This document shows, piece by piece, positions 15,730 to 23,689 of a DNA stretch of 23,772 bases (its first letter is position 1; each line of letters begins with the position of its first letter). The notes below the pieces were generated by a model. The model saw only the letters and a program-made list of their open reading frames with translations, did no database searches and was not told the DNA's origin. The DNA lies in NCBI GenBank assembly GCA_017530275.1, contig JAFXMP010000128.1, positions 1-23,772 on the forward strand, written 5' to 3'. Position numbers and translations under genes: made by a program. Source of the stretch: Clostridia bacterium. GTDB lineage: Bacteria > Bacillota_A > Clostridia > Christensenellales > Aristaeellaceae.

Positions 15730-15840
15730 CCGGCAGACCGCTGCCGGATCGCCCTTACCGGTACGCTGACAGTTCCATCGCCGGCATCCTGAATTGAAGG
15801 CATACACCGGCTGCACCTGCAACTGCAAAACCATCTCCTA

Positions 15841-15890
15841 ATGCCATAAACGGTCCGAAGAAGAATATTTCCAACGTCATGGCATTTTTT
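15841..15890 (+). terminator. Possible terminator of the mgtC-family gene
   Basis: ATGCCAT (15841-15847) pairs with ATGGCAT (15879-15885), followed by T6. The 31-base loop is long, so this is tentative. The rest of the 318-base gap 15730-16047 holds a small GC hairpin right after the stop codon (15730-15747), a G7 run at 15971-15977 and the terminator of the convergent operon; I see no gene. Confidence 0.4.
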
Positions 15891-15985
15891 CCTGCATGAA
15901 TCTAACAAACAGATGAAACACCACCGGCTGAATGGGGATATACTTTCTCTTCTCAAGAGAGTACTTCCCCGGGGGGGTGTCGATA

Positions 15986-16015
15986 GAATAAGAGGACGGC
16001 TTGCGCCGTCCTCTT
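15986..16015 (-). terminator. Rho-independent terminator of the Lpl-type transport operon
   Basis: A perfect 11-bp stem, AAGAGGACGGC (15990-16000) with GCCGTCCTCTT (16005-16015), around a 4-base loop (GCAA on the minus strand). On the minus strand it is followed by ATTCTAT, a poor T-run, but stem strength and position 33 bases after the stop favour a terminator. Confidence 0.75.
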
Positions 16016-16047
16016 GCTGTATTTGGTTTTAGCTTTCCGTTGTCCGA

Positions 16048-17634
16048 TCAGATTTCTCCCAGCGCGCGGCGGTTGATCTCGGTGAGCTCTTCCAAGCCGT
16101 AGGCGTTGAGCTGCTCGACATAAGCATCCCACTCGGCTTCCACATCAGCCTGGCCGGCGATCCACTGCGCGGTCTTGTTTTTGATGTAGCTCTCCAGGTC
16201 GGCGCGGATCTCAGCGGCACGGCTCGTATCATCCTCAGAGGTGCTCCAGACCTGCGGGAAGAACTCATTCAGATAGGGGCCATAAAGCTCCATCTTCATC
16301 TCGTTCTGGAGGTCGGGATCGGGCTCGTCCTTGCCGAAGGGCAGAACCTTGTTGTCATGATAGTAGCGCGGCAGGGAGTTGGCGAAGCGGTTGCTCCAGC
16401 TGTACTTCTCCTTCTGCTCGTCGCTCCAGCCGCTCTGGTCGGTTTCCTGATAGAGGCCGTCAGCCAGCTTGGTCATGCAGATGCCCAGAGGGCCGGTAGA
16501 GGTCTGCTGAGACACGTCGGCCTCATACAGGTTGTTGAACCAGCGGATGATGATGGCCTGTTTCTCTTCATCGCACTTATCGGTGAGGACAGCCTGGGTG
16601 CGGAACAGGGTGACGCCGGGTGTGGTGCGATGGTACACTGGATTCTCGACGCCCTTCAGCACGGGCAGGGGATGCATGGCGTTCTTGACGTACTTCTCAT
16701 ACTCCTCGGTGCCCTCCACGAAATCGTCGTAGGCGTCGCTGGGGCCGTAGGAGATGTCAACGCCGTACAGATCCTGCTTGCCCTTGGCAGACCAGGTGGC
16801 CACGTCCTGCGTGAAGATCTCGGGGTCGATCAGGCCTTCCTTGTACAGGTCGGCGAAGAACAGGATGAACTGCTTGTAGCCTTCGGTGTTGGCGTTGAAG
16901 GTGATCTTGCCGTCAACCAGCGCGAAGTAGGGGAACTGGTTCTTGGCGCCAGCCGCGTCCACACCCCACCAGCCAGCCAGCTTGCTGATGTCCAGGTTGT
17001 TCGGGTCGCCGGAGAAGGGGATTTCATCGTTGGGATCGCCGTTGCCGTTGGCATCCTGATCGCGGAAAGCAATCAGGACTTCCTTCAGTTCTGCGGGGGT
17101 AGTGGGCATTTCGAGGCCCAGGCGATCCAGCCACTGCTGGTTGATGTAGGGGATGTAGAACACTTCGGGTTCGGCCACAACGTAGGGGATGGAATAGATG
17201 TGGCCGTCCGGCAGGGTCATGGAAGCGCGCACACCGGGCTTTTCCAGAACTTCCATGATGTTGGGGGCGTACTTCTCGAACAGATCCTCAAGGGGGAGGA
17301 AGGTCTGATCGTTCATGCCCAGCTCGATCAGGTCCTTGTCGCCAAGGGTCCAGCCGGCAATAACGTCGGCGTAGTCGCCGCTGGAGAGCTCGATGCCGAG
17401 CTTCTCAGTCTGCACCTGATAGGGAGCCATGCGCCAGTCGATGGTAATGCCGGTCATCTCCTCCAGGATCGGGAACATGACCTTGTCTTCCGGCAGACCG
17501 CTGTCATCCAGGAAGATTGAGAAGGAGTAGGGCTCATTCACGATGGGGAGGCCGGTCTCGTTCCAGTCAACAGCCAGCGCGGGAACGCTGGTGAAAACCA
17601 TGAGAGCAGCCAGTACCAGGGCCAGTTTCTTCAT
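16048..17634 (-). CDS. Carbohydrate ABC transporter substrate-binding protein, LplA type
   Basis: A 528-residue exported binding protein, the length usual for LplA-type proteins that serve oligosaccharide importers. Residues 1-21 are a signal sequence ending PALA, so cleavage before Val22 by signal peptidase I is likely; there is no lipobox Cys, which is unusual for a Gram-positive binding protein. An acidic loop DQDANGNGDPNDE (192-204) resembles the Ca-binding DxNxNG loop of this family. Start: ATG 17634 with AAGGAGG (17642-17648) 7 bases upstream; a frame extended to 17745 would read through the GAG-rich repeat and is rejected. It is the last gene of its operon, separated from the permease gene by 256 bases. 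No ATPase gene is adjacent, so a shared MsmX-type ATPase probably drives it. Confidence 0.92.
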   Translation of the reverse strand: MKKLALVLAALMVFTSVPALAVDWNETGLPIVNEPYSFSIFLDDSGLPEDKVMFPILEEMTGITIDWRMAPYQVQTEKLGIELSSGDYADVIAGWTLGDKDLIELGMNDQTFLPLEDLFEKYAPNIMEVLEKPGVRASMTLPDGHIYSIPYVVAEPEVFYIPYINQQWLDRLGLEMPTTPAELKEVLIAFRDQDANGNGDPNDEIPFSGDPNNLDISKLAGWWGVDAAGAKNQFPYFALVDGKITFNANTEGYKQFILFFADLYKEGLIDPEIFTQDVATWSAKGKQDLYGVDISYGPSDAYDDFVEGTEEYEKYVKNAMHPLPVLKGVENPVYHRTTPGVTLFRTQAVLTDKCDEEKQAIIIRWFNNLYEADVSQQTSTGPLGICMTKLADGLYQETDQSGWSDEQKEKYSWSNRFANSLPRYYHDNKVLPFGKDEPDPDLQNEMKMELYGPYLNEFFPQVWSTSEDDTSRAAEIRADLESYIKNKTAQWIAGQADVEAEWDAYVEQLNAYGLEELTEINRRALGEI

Positions 17635-17693
17635 AGGGGTGCCTCCTTGTAAAATATTTTCAGGGCTTTCCGCGCCCTTGGGAACGAATTGAA

Positions 17694-17855
17694 AGAGTGT
17701 GGAGTTTGGAGAGTGGAGTTGTATTATTGATATGTCATTGTTCAATCGTGTTGGATAAGGAATCGTTTTTCCATCAGTATGGAATTTAAGGTGTTAAGTA
17801 AGTGAGAAGTATTACCATATAAACTCCACACTCCACTCTTCACTCTCCACACTTT
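17694..17855. repeat. GAG-rich inverted-repeat element 2
   Basis: The left arm (17694-17720) contains GTGTGGAGTTTGGAGAGTGG and the right arm (17821-17855) is made of ACTCCAC/ACTCTC units. AGTGTGGAGTTT (17696-17707) and AAACTCCACACT (17821-17832) are a perfect 12-bp inverted repeat around a 113-base AT-rich core. It lies inside the operon, between the permease stop and the binding-protein start. Arm units resemble those of the element at 7711-7862. It could form a large hairpin and set the level of the binding-protein mRNA. Confidence 0.7.
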
Positions 17856-17890
17856 GTGATTGAAAACTGCCAGATGAAGCACCGATTTTC

Positions 17891-18805
17891 TTACCCTTTC
17901 ACGGACCCGATCATGACGCCCTTAACAAAGTGCTTCTGCACGAAGGGATAGATGATGAGAACCGGGATGGAGGATATGATGATCAGGGAGTACTTCATCA
18001 TTTCCTTCAGGGCGTCCAGCCGCTTCTTTTCCAGCAGTTCCGCCTCAGTCATGACCTGTTTTGTCGCAACGCTCGTGTTCATAACCAGAATGTTTCTCAG
18101 CTCCAGCTGCAGCGGCCACAGCTCACGCTTCTGGATGTAGATCAGGGCGCTGAAGTAGCTGTTCCAGTGACCCACGCCGTAGTACAGGCAGAGGATGGCG
18201 GTGATGGCGCCGGACAGGGGCAGCACCACGTAGATGAAGAACTTCGTGTTGCCGCAGCCATCCAGCTTGGCCGCCTCCATCAGTTCCAATGGAATGTTGG
18301 TTTTAAAGAATGTTCGGCCCACGATCATGTTGTAAACGCCCAGGCACCCCGGCAGGATCAGCGCCCACCAAGTGTTCAGAAGGCCCGTGGCCCGCACAAT
18401 GATGTAGGTAGGCATCATGCCGCCGCTCACAAACATGGTCAGGATGTAGAACAGCGTGATGGGGCGTTTGAGCGTGAAGTCCGGACGGCTCAGTGCGTAG
18501 GAAGTGGGGATGGTGACCAACAGGTTTATCGAGGTGCCCATGATCGTGATGATCAGGGAGTTGAGGAAGCCGCGCATGACGGTCTTCGTCTTGAAGACTT
18601 CCTTATAGCCGTCCAGCGTGAAGCCCACAGGGGTCAGCGTAACCTTGCCGGCTGACACCTCGATGGGATCGGAAATGGAGGAAATAATGACGAAATACAG
18701 CGGATACGCGACGATCAGGAAGATGAAAGTGAGGATGATGAATATGACGGTGTCATAGATGACATCTCCGCGGGCACGCTTGAGCTTTCTGTGCGTGTTT
18801 TCCAT
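17891..18805 (-). CDS. Carbohydrate ABC permease, LplC/YtcP type
   Basis: A 304-residue permease subunit with about six membrane segments, beginning with a charged head (1-14) and a long hydrophobic helix (VIFIILTFIFLIVAYPLYFV). The ATPase-contact loop is ELMEAAKLDGCGNTKFFIYV followed by LPL. The family landmarks SNP-like ISSISDP, TSYALSRP and the C-terminal QKHFVKGVMIGSVKG tail are present, as in YtcP/LplC. ATG 18805 has AGGAGG 8 bases upstream, 17 bases after the LplB-type stop. It pairs with that protein to form the channel for the binding protein encoded downstream. The substrate is most likely an oligosaccharide or uronate; the sequence does not say which. Confidence 0.93.
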   Translation of the reverse strand: MENTHRKLKRARGDVIYDTVIFIILTFIFLIVAYPLYFVIISSISDPIEVSAGKVTLTPVGFTLDGYKEVFKTKTVMRGFLNSLIITIMGTSINLLVTIPTSYALSRPDFTLKRPITLFYILTMFVSGGMMPTYIIVRATGLLNTWWALILPGCLGVYNMIVGRTFFKTNIPLELMEAAKLDGCGNTKFFIYVVLPLSGAITAILCLYYGVGHWNSYFSALIYIQKRELWPLQLELRNILVMNTSVATKQVMTEAELLEKKRLDALKEMMKYSLIIISSIPVLIIYPFVQKHFVKGVMIGSVKG

Positions 18806-18822
18806 TTATCCTTCCTCCTCTC

Positions 18823-19758
18823 TCAGAAAAGCGCGTTGTCGCTCAGCTTGCCGGTGATGAAATTGACCGAAATCAGCAAAACCGAGTTGACGAGGCTGTT
18901 CATCAGACCGACAGCGGACGAATAGGAAATATCTCTGTCGATAATGCCGCGCCGATAGGTATAGGTGGCGATAATGTCGGACACCGGCAGGTTCAGCTCG
19001 TTCTGCAGCGCGTACGCCTTTTCAAAACCGACTGACAGAACCGATCCCATGTTCATAATAAGCAGCATCGTCATCGTAGGCGCGAGGAAGGGAAGGTCGA
19101 TGTACAGAACACGCTGGAACTTGGTCGCCCCGTCCACAATTGCGGCTTCGTGGTATTCGGGGGAAACGCCGGCCAGCGCCGCGAAGTAGATGACGGACGA
19201 CCAGCCCATGCCCTGCCACACGCCAGACCACACATAGATGTGGCGCCACATGCTGACCTCGGCCATGAAATTGATGGTCTCGCCCCCGAGCGCCCGGATG
19301 ACGTTGTTCACGACGCCTACGCGGGGAGAGAGGAACAGAATCAGCATACCGCACATGACGATGGTCGAAATGAAGTTCGGCGCGTAGGTGACGGCCTGGA
19401 TGACCTTGCGGTATCTCTTGTGGCGGAAGGAGTTGAGCATCAGCGCCAGGATGACCGCCACGGGGAAGCCGGCGGCCAGCGAATAGAGGCTCAGGTACAA
19501 GGTATTGCGAACCAGGATGAACCAGTCCGCGCTGTTGAAGAATTTTGCGAAGTTCTTCAGGCCCACCCAGTCGCTGCCCCAGATGCCCTTCTTCATCTTG
19601 TAGTTACGGAACGCGATCTGCACGCCGTAAATGGGAATGTAGTGGTAGATGATCGTGAACACGATGCCGGGCAAGCAGAAGAAGAGCAAGTCCCAGTTGC
19701 CCCGCATCCGCTGCAGGAACGAACGCTTTTTCTTCGGGGTCACAGCGTTCACAGTCAT
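18823..19758 (-). CDS. Carbohydrate ABC permease, LplB/YteP type
   Basis: A 311-residue permease subunit with a basic N-terminus (PKKKRSFLQRM) and about six membrane segments. Typical LplB/YteP landmarks are HYIPIYGVQIAFRNYK near 40-55, GLKNFAKFF near 70, TYAPNFISTIV near 145 and the ATPase-contact loop EYHEAAIVDGATKFQRVLYI followed by DLP. The C-terminal stretch with YSSAVGLMNSLVN is also characteristic. ATG 19758 is preceded by GGAGGGG. First gene of a three-gene operon with its own promoter; transcribed before the LplC-type and binding-protein genes. Confidence 0.94.
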   Translation of the reverse strand: MTVNAVTPKKKRSFLQRMRGNWDLLFFCLPGIVFTIIYHYIPIYGVQIAFRNYKMKKGIWGSDWVGLKNFAKFFNSADWFILVRNTLYLSLYSLAAGFPVAVILALMLNSFRHKRYRKVIQAVTYAPNFISTIVMCGMLILFLSPRVGVVNNVIRALGGETINFMAEVSMWRHIYVWSGVWQGMGWSSVIYFAALAGVSPEYHEAAIVDGATKFQRVLYIDLPFLAPTMTMLLIMNMGSVLSVGFEKAYALQNELNLPVSDIIATYTYRRGIIDRDISYSSAVGLMNSLVNSVLLISVNFITGKLSDNALF

Positions 19759-19794
19759 AGCGCGGTCCCCTCCTTCATAGATATATCGCTCAAT

Positions 19795-19806
19795 AATTGG
19801 CCAATT
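19795..19806. promoter_or_regulatory. 12-bp perfect palindrome in the leader of the Lpl-type operon
   Basis: AATTGGCCAATT lies about 40 bases downstream of the predicted transcription start and 36 bases before the first start codon. It could be an operator for a regulator not encoded here. It does not match the AAACGTTT sites. Confidence 0.35.
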
Positions 19807-19849
19807 TAATCAAGGCCGCAACAAAAAAACGTCAAAAATTATCATAATT

Positions 19850-19878
19850 ATTCTAACACAGTGAATAAAGGTTGTCAA
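19850..19878 (-). promoter_or_regulatory. Sigma-A promoter of the Lpl-type transport operon
   Basis: The minus strand has TTGACA (19878-19873), a 17-base spacer and TAGAAT (19855-19850). Expected start near 19843, giving a leader of about 85 bases. Confidence 0.85.
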
Positions 19879-19940
19879 TACCTCACAAAAAGATTTTCCT
19901 GACGCTTCAATATGCGGCTATCATTCAATATTTTCACAGT

Positions 19941-20005
19941 AAAAAAGCGGGCGGGGGCCGGGCCTGGTAAAGCCCTAAGCAAGGATTACCCCCGCGCCGC
20001 GGTCA
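19941..20005 (-). terminator. Rho-independent terminator after the SpoIID-domain gene
   Basis: On the minus strand GCGGGGG pairs with CCCCCGC, with an inner GGGC/GCCC stem, followed directly by T6 (19946-19941). It lies about 50 bases after the stop codon. Confidence 0.8.
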
Positions 20006-20055
20006 GGATCAGGGCATGACTGCCCCTCCATCCTTATTTGCTTTTTCTCTGAACG

Positions 20056-21777
20056 CTATTCTTTCTGCACGTAATCCTTCATTACATATCCCGTCAAATC
20101 GTCGATACGCACGGTAAGCCATTGATCCCCTTCCTCCAACACGATCAGCTGCTGGCCGTAATACAGCAGCCGCAGCACTTCCGCCTGGGTGGAGGGTTCC
20201 GCCCGCATGTTCAGATAGGAATTGATTCCGATATTGGTTACAGCGACTATATACTGCCCCGGTCCGGGCGTAACGGTCAGGGGCTGAATCGTAGGCCGGG
20301 GCGTGGGCGTGGCAGCCGGGCCGGGCGTGGTCAGGAACGACCGGGCCATAGGCGTGGGTATCGTAAACGTGTAGTTCACAGTTTCCACCCGCATGCCGGG
20401 GTAGTAAAAGCGCAGGATCTGGTCATACGTCCAATGATAGGCTCCCGCCATGCGCTGGGCGCCCCGCTGGCTCATGCCCACGCCATGGCCGAAGCGGCGG
20501 GATTCCACCACAAAAGCCGTGTCCGTCTCCCGCACGGTGATCAATTCGTTCCTGCCGCCGTTGATGGACAGATTCAGCGCGCTTTCCACCAGCGGAAAAA
20601 TATCCAGCGTCACCAGAACGGGCTCCGGAAGCGTTTCCATGGCGGACCATTGTTCCTTTTCAAGCTCCGTTTGCTTTGGGGTTTCCGTAGGCACCGGCGT
20701 TTCTCCGGTCATGACGGTAAAAATGGAGATTTCTTCTTCCCCGTCGTCATCCGGCAGCAGACGCCGGGCCTGCACGGTGAGGGACAGGCGCAGCAGGGTC
20801 ATGATTTTGGATGGAGAATCCGTATACAGGGGCACTGCGGTTTCCGCCCCGGTGATACCGGTGACGCGGATATGCTCCATGTCGCCGTCATAGCCCCGGC
20901 TTTCCAATATTTCAGAAAGCGCGCCTAAAACAGGCTCCTTCAGTGCGCCGAGCGCACCGTTGCTGGAAAGCTGCTTGGGCAAGGCGGCCTGTTTGACCAC
21001 GCTTTCCGGGTTTTCCAGGTCATAGGGATCGTCGGCCATTACCAGATAGCTGTCATCCGATCCTCCCCACACGTGGGACGCCAGCTCTGTCTGGCCGCCG
21101 TTGCTGGCGGAATAGTAGCACATTGCCAGCGCGTCCTTGTAAAAACCGCACAGACCCGCCGTTTCCTTTACCGCCCGGGCGGCGTTCACATGCTGGGCCT
21201 TCACGCCAAAGTACGCCTGATCGTTGGTATTGTCCACCACATCGTAATCCGCGTTTGCCCCCGCCTTCCTTAGCGCGTAGGTGCGCGCCGCCACCGCCTG
21301 GGCTTTCAGCGCTTCCAGGGGAAAAGTGTCGCTCATTTCATAGGGCACCACGCCCAGCAGGTATTCTTCCACTGGCGCATGAAGCACTGCCCGCAGCATA
21401 CCGTCCCGCACGGACACCACCAGGTCGCCGGGATGCAGTTCATACGCGCCGTTCACCCGCAGTCCGTTTTCTTTCCCGTCCTCTGTGGCATGGCGGACGA
21501 GGGTGAATTGCTTTCCCACATCCAGCGCCATGCCTTCGTAATACACCATCAGAGCGCCTCCGGAAACGGCTGCGGTCAGCTTGCTGCCCCGCTGGAAGGC
21601 CATTTCGTTCAAGGTATAGCTGCCGTCCAGGGAAACCTCCATGCGGTCGGTCAGATTCAGCCTCGTCAGCAGCACCCGTACAACGCCTTCAATCTTTTCC
21701 GCCTGGGCAGGCAGCACCGGCGGTAGCAGAAGCAGCAACGTCAGGGCCAGGGCGGCGAAACGGAAGCTTTTTTTCAA
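20056..21777 (-). CDS. SpoIID/LytB-domain protein with C-terminal SH3-like domain
   Basis: About 573 residues with a signal sequence (KKSFRF then a Leu-rich core ending PAQA). The SpoIID/LytB region includes VPYEMS with the expected catalytic Glu, the downstream LKAQAVAARTYAL, ASNGGQTE, and near its end FGHGVGMSQRGAQ and FYYPG. SpoIID-type enzymes trim peptidoglycan strands that lack stem peptides, during engulfment in sporulation; stand-alone longer versions act on the wall more generally. A segment rich in acidic and Pro/Thr residues sits inside the domain, and a Pro/Thr linker (TPRPTIQP) leads to an SH3b-like wall-binding domain with YLNMRAEPST. Start: TTG 21777 has GAGGGGG 8 bases upstream; ATG 21813 overlaps a TATAAT box and has no ribosome binding site. 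Confidence 0.87.
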   Translation of the reverse strand: MKKSFRFAALALTLLLLLPPVLPAQAEKIEGVVRVLLTRLNLTDRMEVSLDGSYTLNEMAFQRGSKLTAAVSGGALMVYYEGMALDVGKQFTLVRHATEDGKENGLRVNGAYELHPGDLVVSVRDGMLRAVLHAPVEEYLLGVVPYEMSDTFPLEALKAQAVAARTYALRKAGANADYDVVDNTNDQAYFGVKAQHVNAARAVKETAGLCGFYKDALAMCYYSASNGGQTELASHVWGGSDDSYLVMADDPYDLENPESVVKQAALPKQLSSNGALGALKEPVLGALSEILESRGYDGDMEHIRVTGITGAETAVPLYTDSPSKIMTLLRLSLTVQARRLLPDDDGEEEISIFTVMTGETPVPTETPKQTELEKEQWSAMETLPEPVLVTLDIFPLVESALNLSINGGRNELITVRETDTAFVVESRRFGHGVGMSQRGAQRMAGAYHWTYDQILRFYYPGMRVETVNYTFTIPTPMARSFLTTPGPAATPTPRPTIQPLTVTPGPGQYIVAVTNIGINSYLNMRAEPSTQAEVLRLLYYGQQLIVLEEGDQWLTVRIDDLTGYVMKDYVQKE

Positions 21778-21811
21778 ATGCGGCACCCCCTCTATTCTAA
21801 AGGTTTTTTCC

Positions 21812-21817
21812 ATTATA
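21812..21817 (-). promoter_or_regulatory. -10-like box upstream of the SpoIID-domain gene
   Basis: TATAAT on the minus strand, but no good -35 box at 16-18 bases. It overlaps the ATG at 21813, which argues against that ATG as the start. Confidence 0.35.
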
Positions 21818-21841
21818 TTACGAACGTGGTTGATACTTTCT

Positions 21842-22495
21842 TTACGGTTTCGGAAAAATACGGTGCAGCAGATTAAAATCCCGCACGGTGGACAAACTGA
21901 CCCAGAACAAGGCGTAAGCGGTCTGGAAGCCGCACACGTCCCCCCGCTCGTTCAGCAGGGGAAACACGATTTCGCTGCCGGGCACGCAGTCCCGCACCGC
22001 ATTGATTACCCGGCTGTCGGCGCTTTCACTGTAGCAGTCGGCGGCCAGCGCCTGCTTTTCCCCGTCCACCGTGCGCGCGCCAACCAGGGCCACAATGTGC
22101 CCCGGCCTCAAATTGCACAGCGCCGCGCCGCCCGCAGTCAGGTGATCGAAAAGGGTGTCCAGATCGTTGCGCAGGCCGTCAAATGCATAGGAAAATCCGT
22201 GCTTCCGGGCAAGGCCCTGCTTTTCCATGGCGGCGAGCAGGGCGGGACGGTCCGTGCCGTCGTCGCCCCGTCCGCCGTTCTGGCAGGAAAAATCAGCCAG
22301 TTCCTCCGGGATCACCTTTTCACCGCCCAGGAAACAGGCGGCGTTGGCGATGGAAAAAATCCCGCAGCCGGAATCGGTCAGGGTGCCGTTGTCCTGAAAG
22401 GCATAAGGATGAGTCCATTCCCGGCAGCGCTGATTGCAGAGGGTATAATTCGTTCCATGATAGGAAACAAAAATCGTTTTTCCAGTGACATTCAT
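21842..22495 (-). CDS. C39-like papain-fold cysteine protease
   Basis: A 217-residue protein with a papain-like catalytic set: Cys44 in DSGCGIFS, His133 in RPGHIVALVG and Asp153 in ADCYS, in the order and spacing of the peptidase C39-like (C39_2) family. There is no obvious signal peptide. I chose ATG 22495, with AGGAG 9 bases upstream; an extended frame to 22567 begins inside the promoter. It lies between SigG and the SpoIID-domain gene on the same strand, which hints at a sporulation or cell-wall role, but it has its own sigma-A-like promoter. Cys residues are frequent (20, 24, 44, 54, 71, 127, 154). Substrate unknown; a peptide amidase or transglutaminase-like activity on the same fold is an alternative. 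Confidence 0.75.
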   Translation of the reverse strand: MNVTGKTIFVSYHGTNYTLCNQRCREWTHPYAFQDNGTLTDSGCGIFSIANAACFLGGEKVIPEELADFSCQNGGRGDDGTDRPALLAAMEKQGLARKHGFSYAFDGLRNDLDTLFDHLTAGGAALCNLRPGHIVALVGARTVDGEKQALAADCYSESADSRVINAVRDCVPGSEIVFPLLNERGDVCGFQTAYALFWVSLSTVRDFNLLHRIFPKP

Positions 22496-22538
22496 GTGGA
22501 AGCGCTCCTTTACTCCGTGTTTCTTTGGTTTCCCTATC

Positions 22539-22567
22539 ATTATATCGAAAAAACGCGAAAATGCCAA
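22539..22567 (-). promoter_or_regulatory. Sigma-A promoter of the C39-like protease gene
   Basis: The minus strand has TTGGCA (22567-22562), a 17-base spacer and TATAAT (22544-22539). It lies in the 87-base gap after the sigG stop. Confidence 0.7.
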
Positions 22568-22582
22568 CGGAAAGTTTTTTCT

Positions 22583-23365
22583 TTACTGCACCGCCACGTA
22601 TTTCCGCATATGGTTCAAGGCATTTTTTTCCAATCGGGACACCTGAGCCTGGGATATGCCGATTTCACCCGCCACCTCCATTTGCGTGCGGCCTTCAAAG
22701 AAGCGCAGGCGCAAAATCTTCTTTTCCCGGTCGTTCAGCTTGCGCATGGCCTCCTTGATGGCGATATGCTCCAGCCAGCTTTCATCGGCGTGCTTATCGT
22801 CCTTCACCTGATCCATGATATAAATGGCGTCTCCGCCGTCGTTATAAACCGGCTCGAACAGGGAAACGGGGTCCTGGATCGCCTCCAGGGCGAACACCAC
22901 GTCCTCCCTGGGCACGCCCAGCTCTTTGGCCATTTCCTCCACGGTAGGCTCCCGGTTGAGGGACACCACCAGCCGATCCCGGGCCTGGAGGGCCTTATAG
23001 GCCGTATCCCGCAGGGAACGGCTGACTCGGATGGGGTTGTTGTCCCGCAGATACCGCCGGATCTCTCCGATGATCATGGGCACCGCGTAGGTGGAAAAGC
23101 GCACGTTCTGACTTACGTCAAAATGATCCAGGGCTTTGATCAGCCCGATGCATCCCACCTGAAACAGATCGTCCGCGTTTTCGTTCCGGCTGCTGAACCG
23201 CTGCACCACGCTTAAAACCAGGCGCAGGTTGCCCCGGATGAATTCTTCTCTCGCCTGCCGGTCCCCGCCGTGCACCAGCGGAAACAGTTCGCGCATGCGT
23301 TCATTGGTGAGTACGGGCAGCGTAGCGGTATCCACGCCGCAGATTTCCACTTTGCCTGTTGCCAT
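22583..23365 (-). CDS. sigG: Sporulation sigma factor SigG (forespore-specific, late)
   Basis: A 260-residue sigma-70-family factor. SigG directs RNA polymerase to late forespore genes after engulfment. The N-terminus MATGKVEICGVDTATLPVL is the distinctive SigG start (near KVEICGVNTSKLPVL in Bacillus). Region 2 contains NLRLVLSVVQRF and DLFQVGCIGLIKALDHFD, region 3 PTVEEMAKELGV, and region 4 the helix-turn-helix MEVAGEIGISQAQVSRLEK. The length equals that of Bacillus SigG. ATG 23365 has GGAGGTG 5 to 7 bases upstream; a longer frame to 23491 is spurious. Closely related SigF is less likely given the N-terminal motif. The spoIIGA and sigE genes often found upstream are not visible in the 400 bases before it. 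Confidence 0.95.
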   Translation of the reverse strand: MATGKVEICGVDTATLPVLTNERMRELFPLVHGGDRQAREEFIRGNLRLVLSVVQRFSSRNENADDLFQVGCIGLIKALDHFDVSQNVRFSTYAVPMIIGEIRRYLRDNNPIRVSRSLRDTAYKALQARDRLVVSLNREPTVEEMAKELGVPREDVVFALEAIQDPVSLFEPVYNDGGDAIYIMDQVKDDKHADESWLEHIAIKEAMRKLNDREKKILRLRFFEGRTQMEVAGEIGISQAQVSRLEKNALNHMRKYVAVQ

Positions 23366-23385
23366 ACTGACACCTCCGTCAAAAG

Positions 23386-23415
23386 CAGTATGGCACCGGA
23401 AAGAATGGGTTATGC
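23386..23415 (-). promoter_or_regulatory. sigG: Candidate SigG-type promoter of sigG
   Basis: The minus strand has GCATA (23415-23411), an 18-base spacer and CATACTG (23392-23386), close to the SigG consensus (GHATR, 18, CATNHTA) with one mismatch. Autoregulation of sigG is known in Bacillus. Between this site and 23653 (about 240 bases) I see no gene. Confidence 0.5.
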
Positions 23416-23653
23416 AGGCACGGCGGTCAGAAATTCGGCGGATCAGCGGCTTGAAACGCCCAAATAAAGGGCAAAAACCGTATGGGATCAATAAAATAAC
23501 GCGAGAATCCTTCGCGGCGGCTGGCAGGTTCAGCGTGATACAGGCATGGGCTCCGCTTTCCTGTCTTTATACTTTCTTTACGCCTTCCGCACGATTATTA
23601 ACGCCATTCTTATTCTTTTGATTATATAATGCTATTACTCTGGCAAATAAATC

Positions 23654-23682
23654 TCGACAAATCAAGTAATCTGTGCTATACT
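23654..23682 (+). promoter_or_regulatory. Sigma-A-like promoter at the right edge
   Basis: TCGACA (23654-23659), a 17-base spacer and TATACT (23677-23682). The expected start is at about 23689, next to the ATG at 23690. Confidence 0.6.
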
Positions 23683-23689
23683 TATAAGC

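Noticed and set aside
15730..15747. Hairpin CCGGCAG/CTGCCGG right after the mgtC stop as its terminator
   Set aside because: No T-run follows; the stem at 15841-15885 with T6 is a better candidate, though also weak.
16357..17520. A 387-codon plus-strand frame antisense to the LplA-type binding-protein gene
   Set aside because: Low-complexity Val/Gly/Leu composition and full overlap with a clear gene; a shadow of its codon bias.
17755..17775. A further LacI-type site around AATCGTTTTTCC upstream of the LplA-type gene
   Set aside because: It lacks the AAACGTTT palindrome and is inside the core of the repeat element, with no promoter beside it.
21641..23215. A 524-codon plus-strand frame across the SpoIID, C39-like and sigG genes
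   Set aside because: It crosses three real genes and their promoters on the other strand and shows no family motif.
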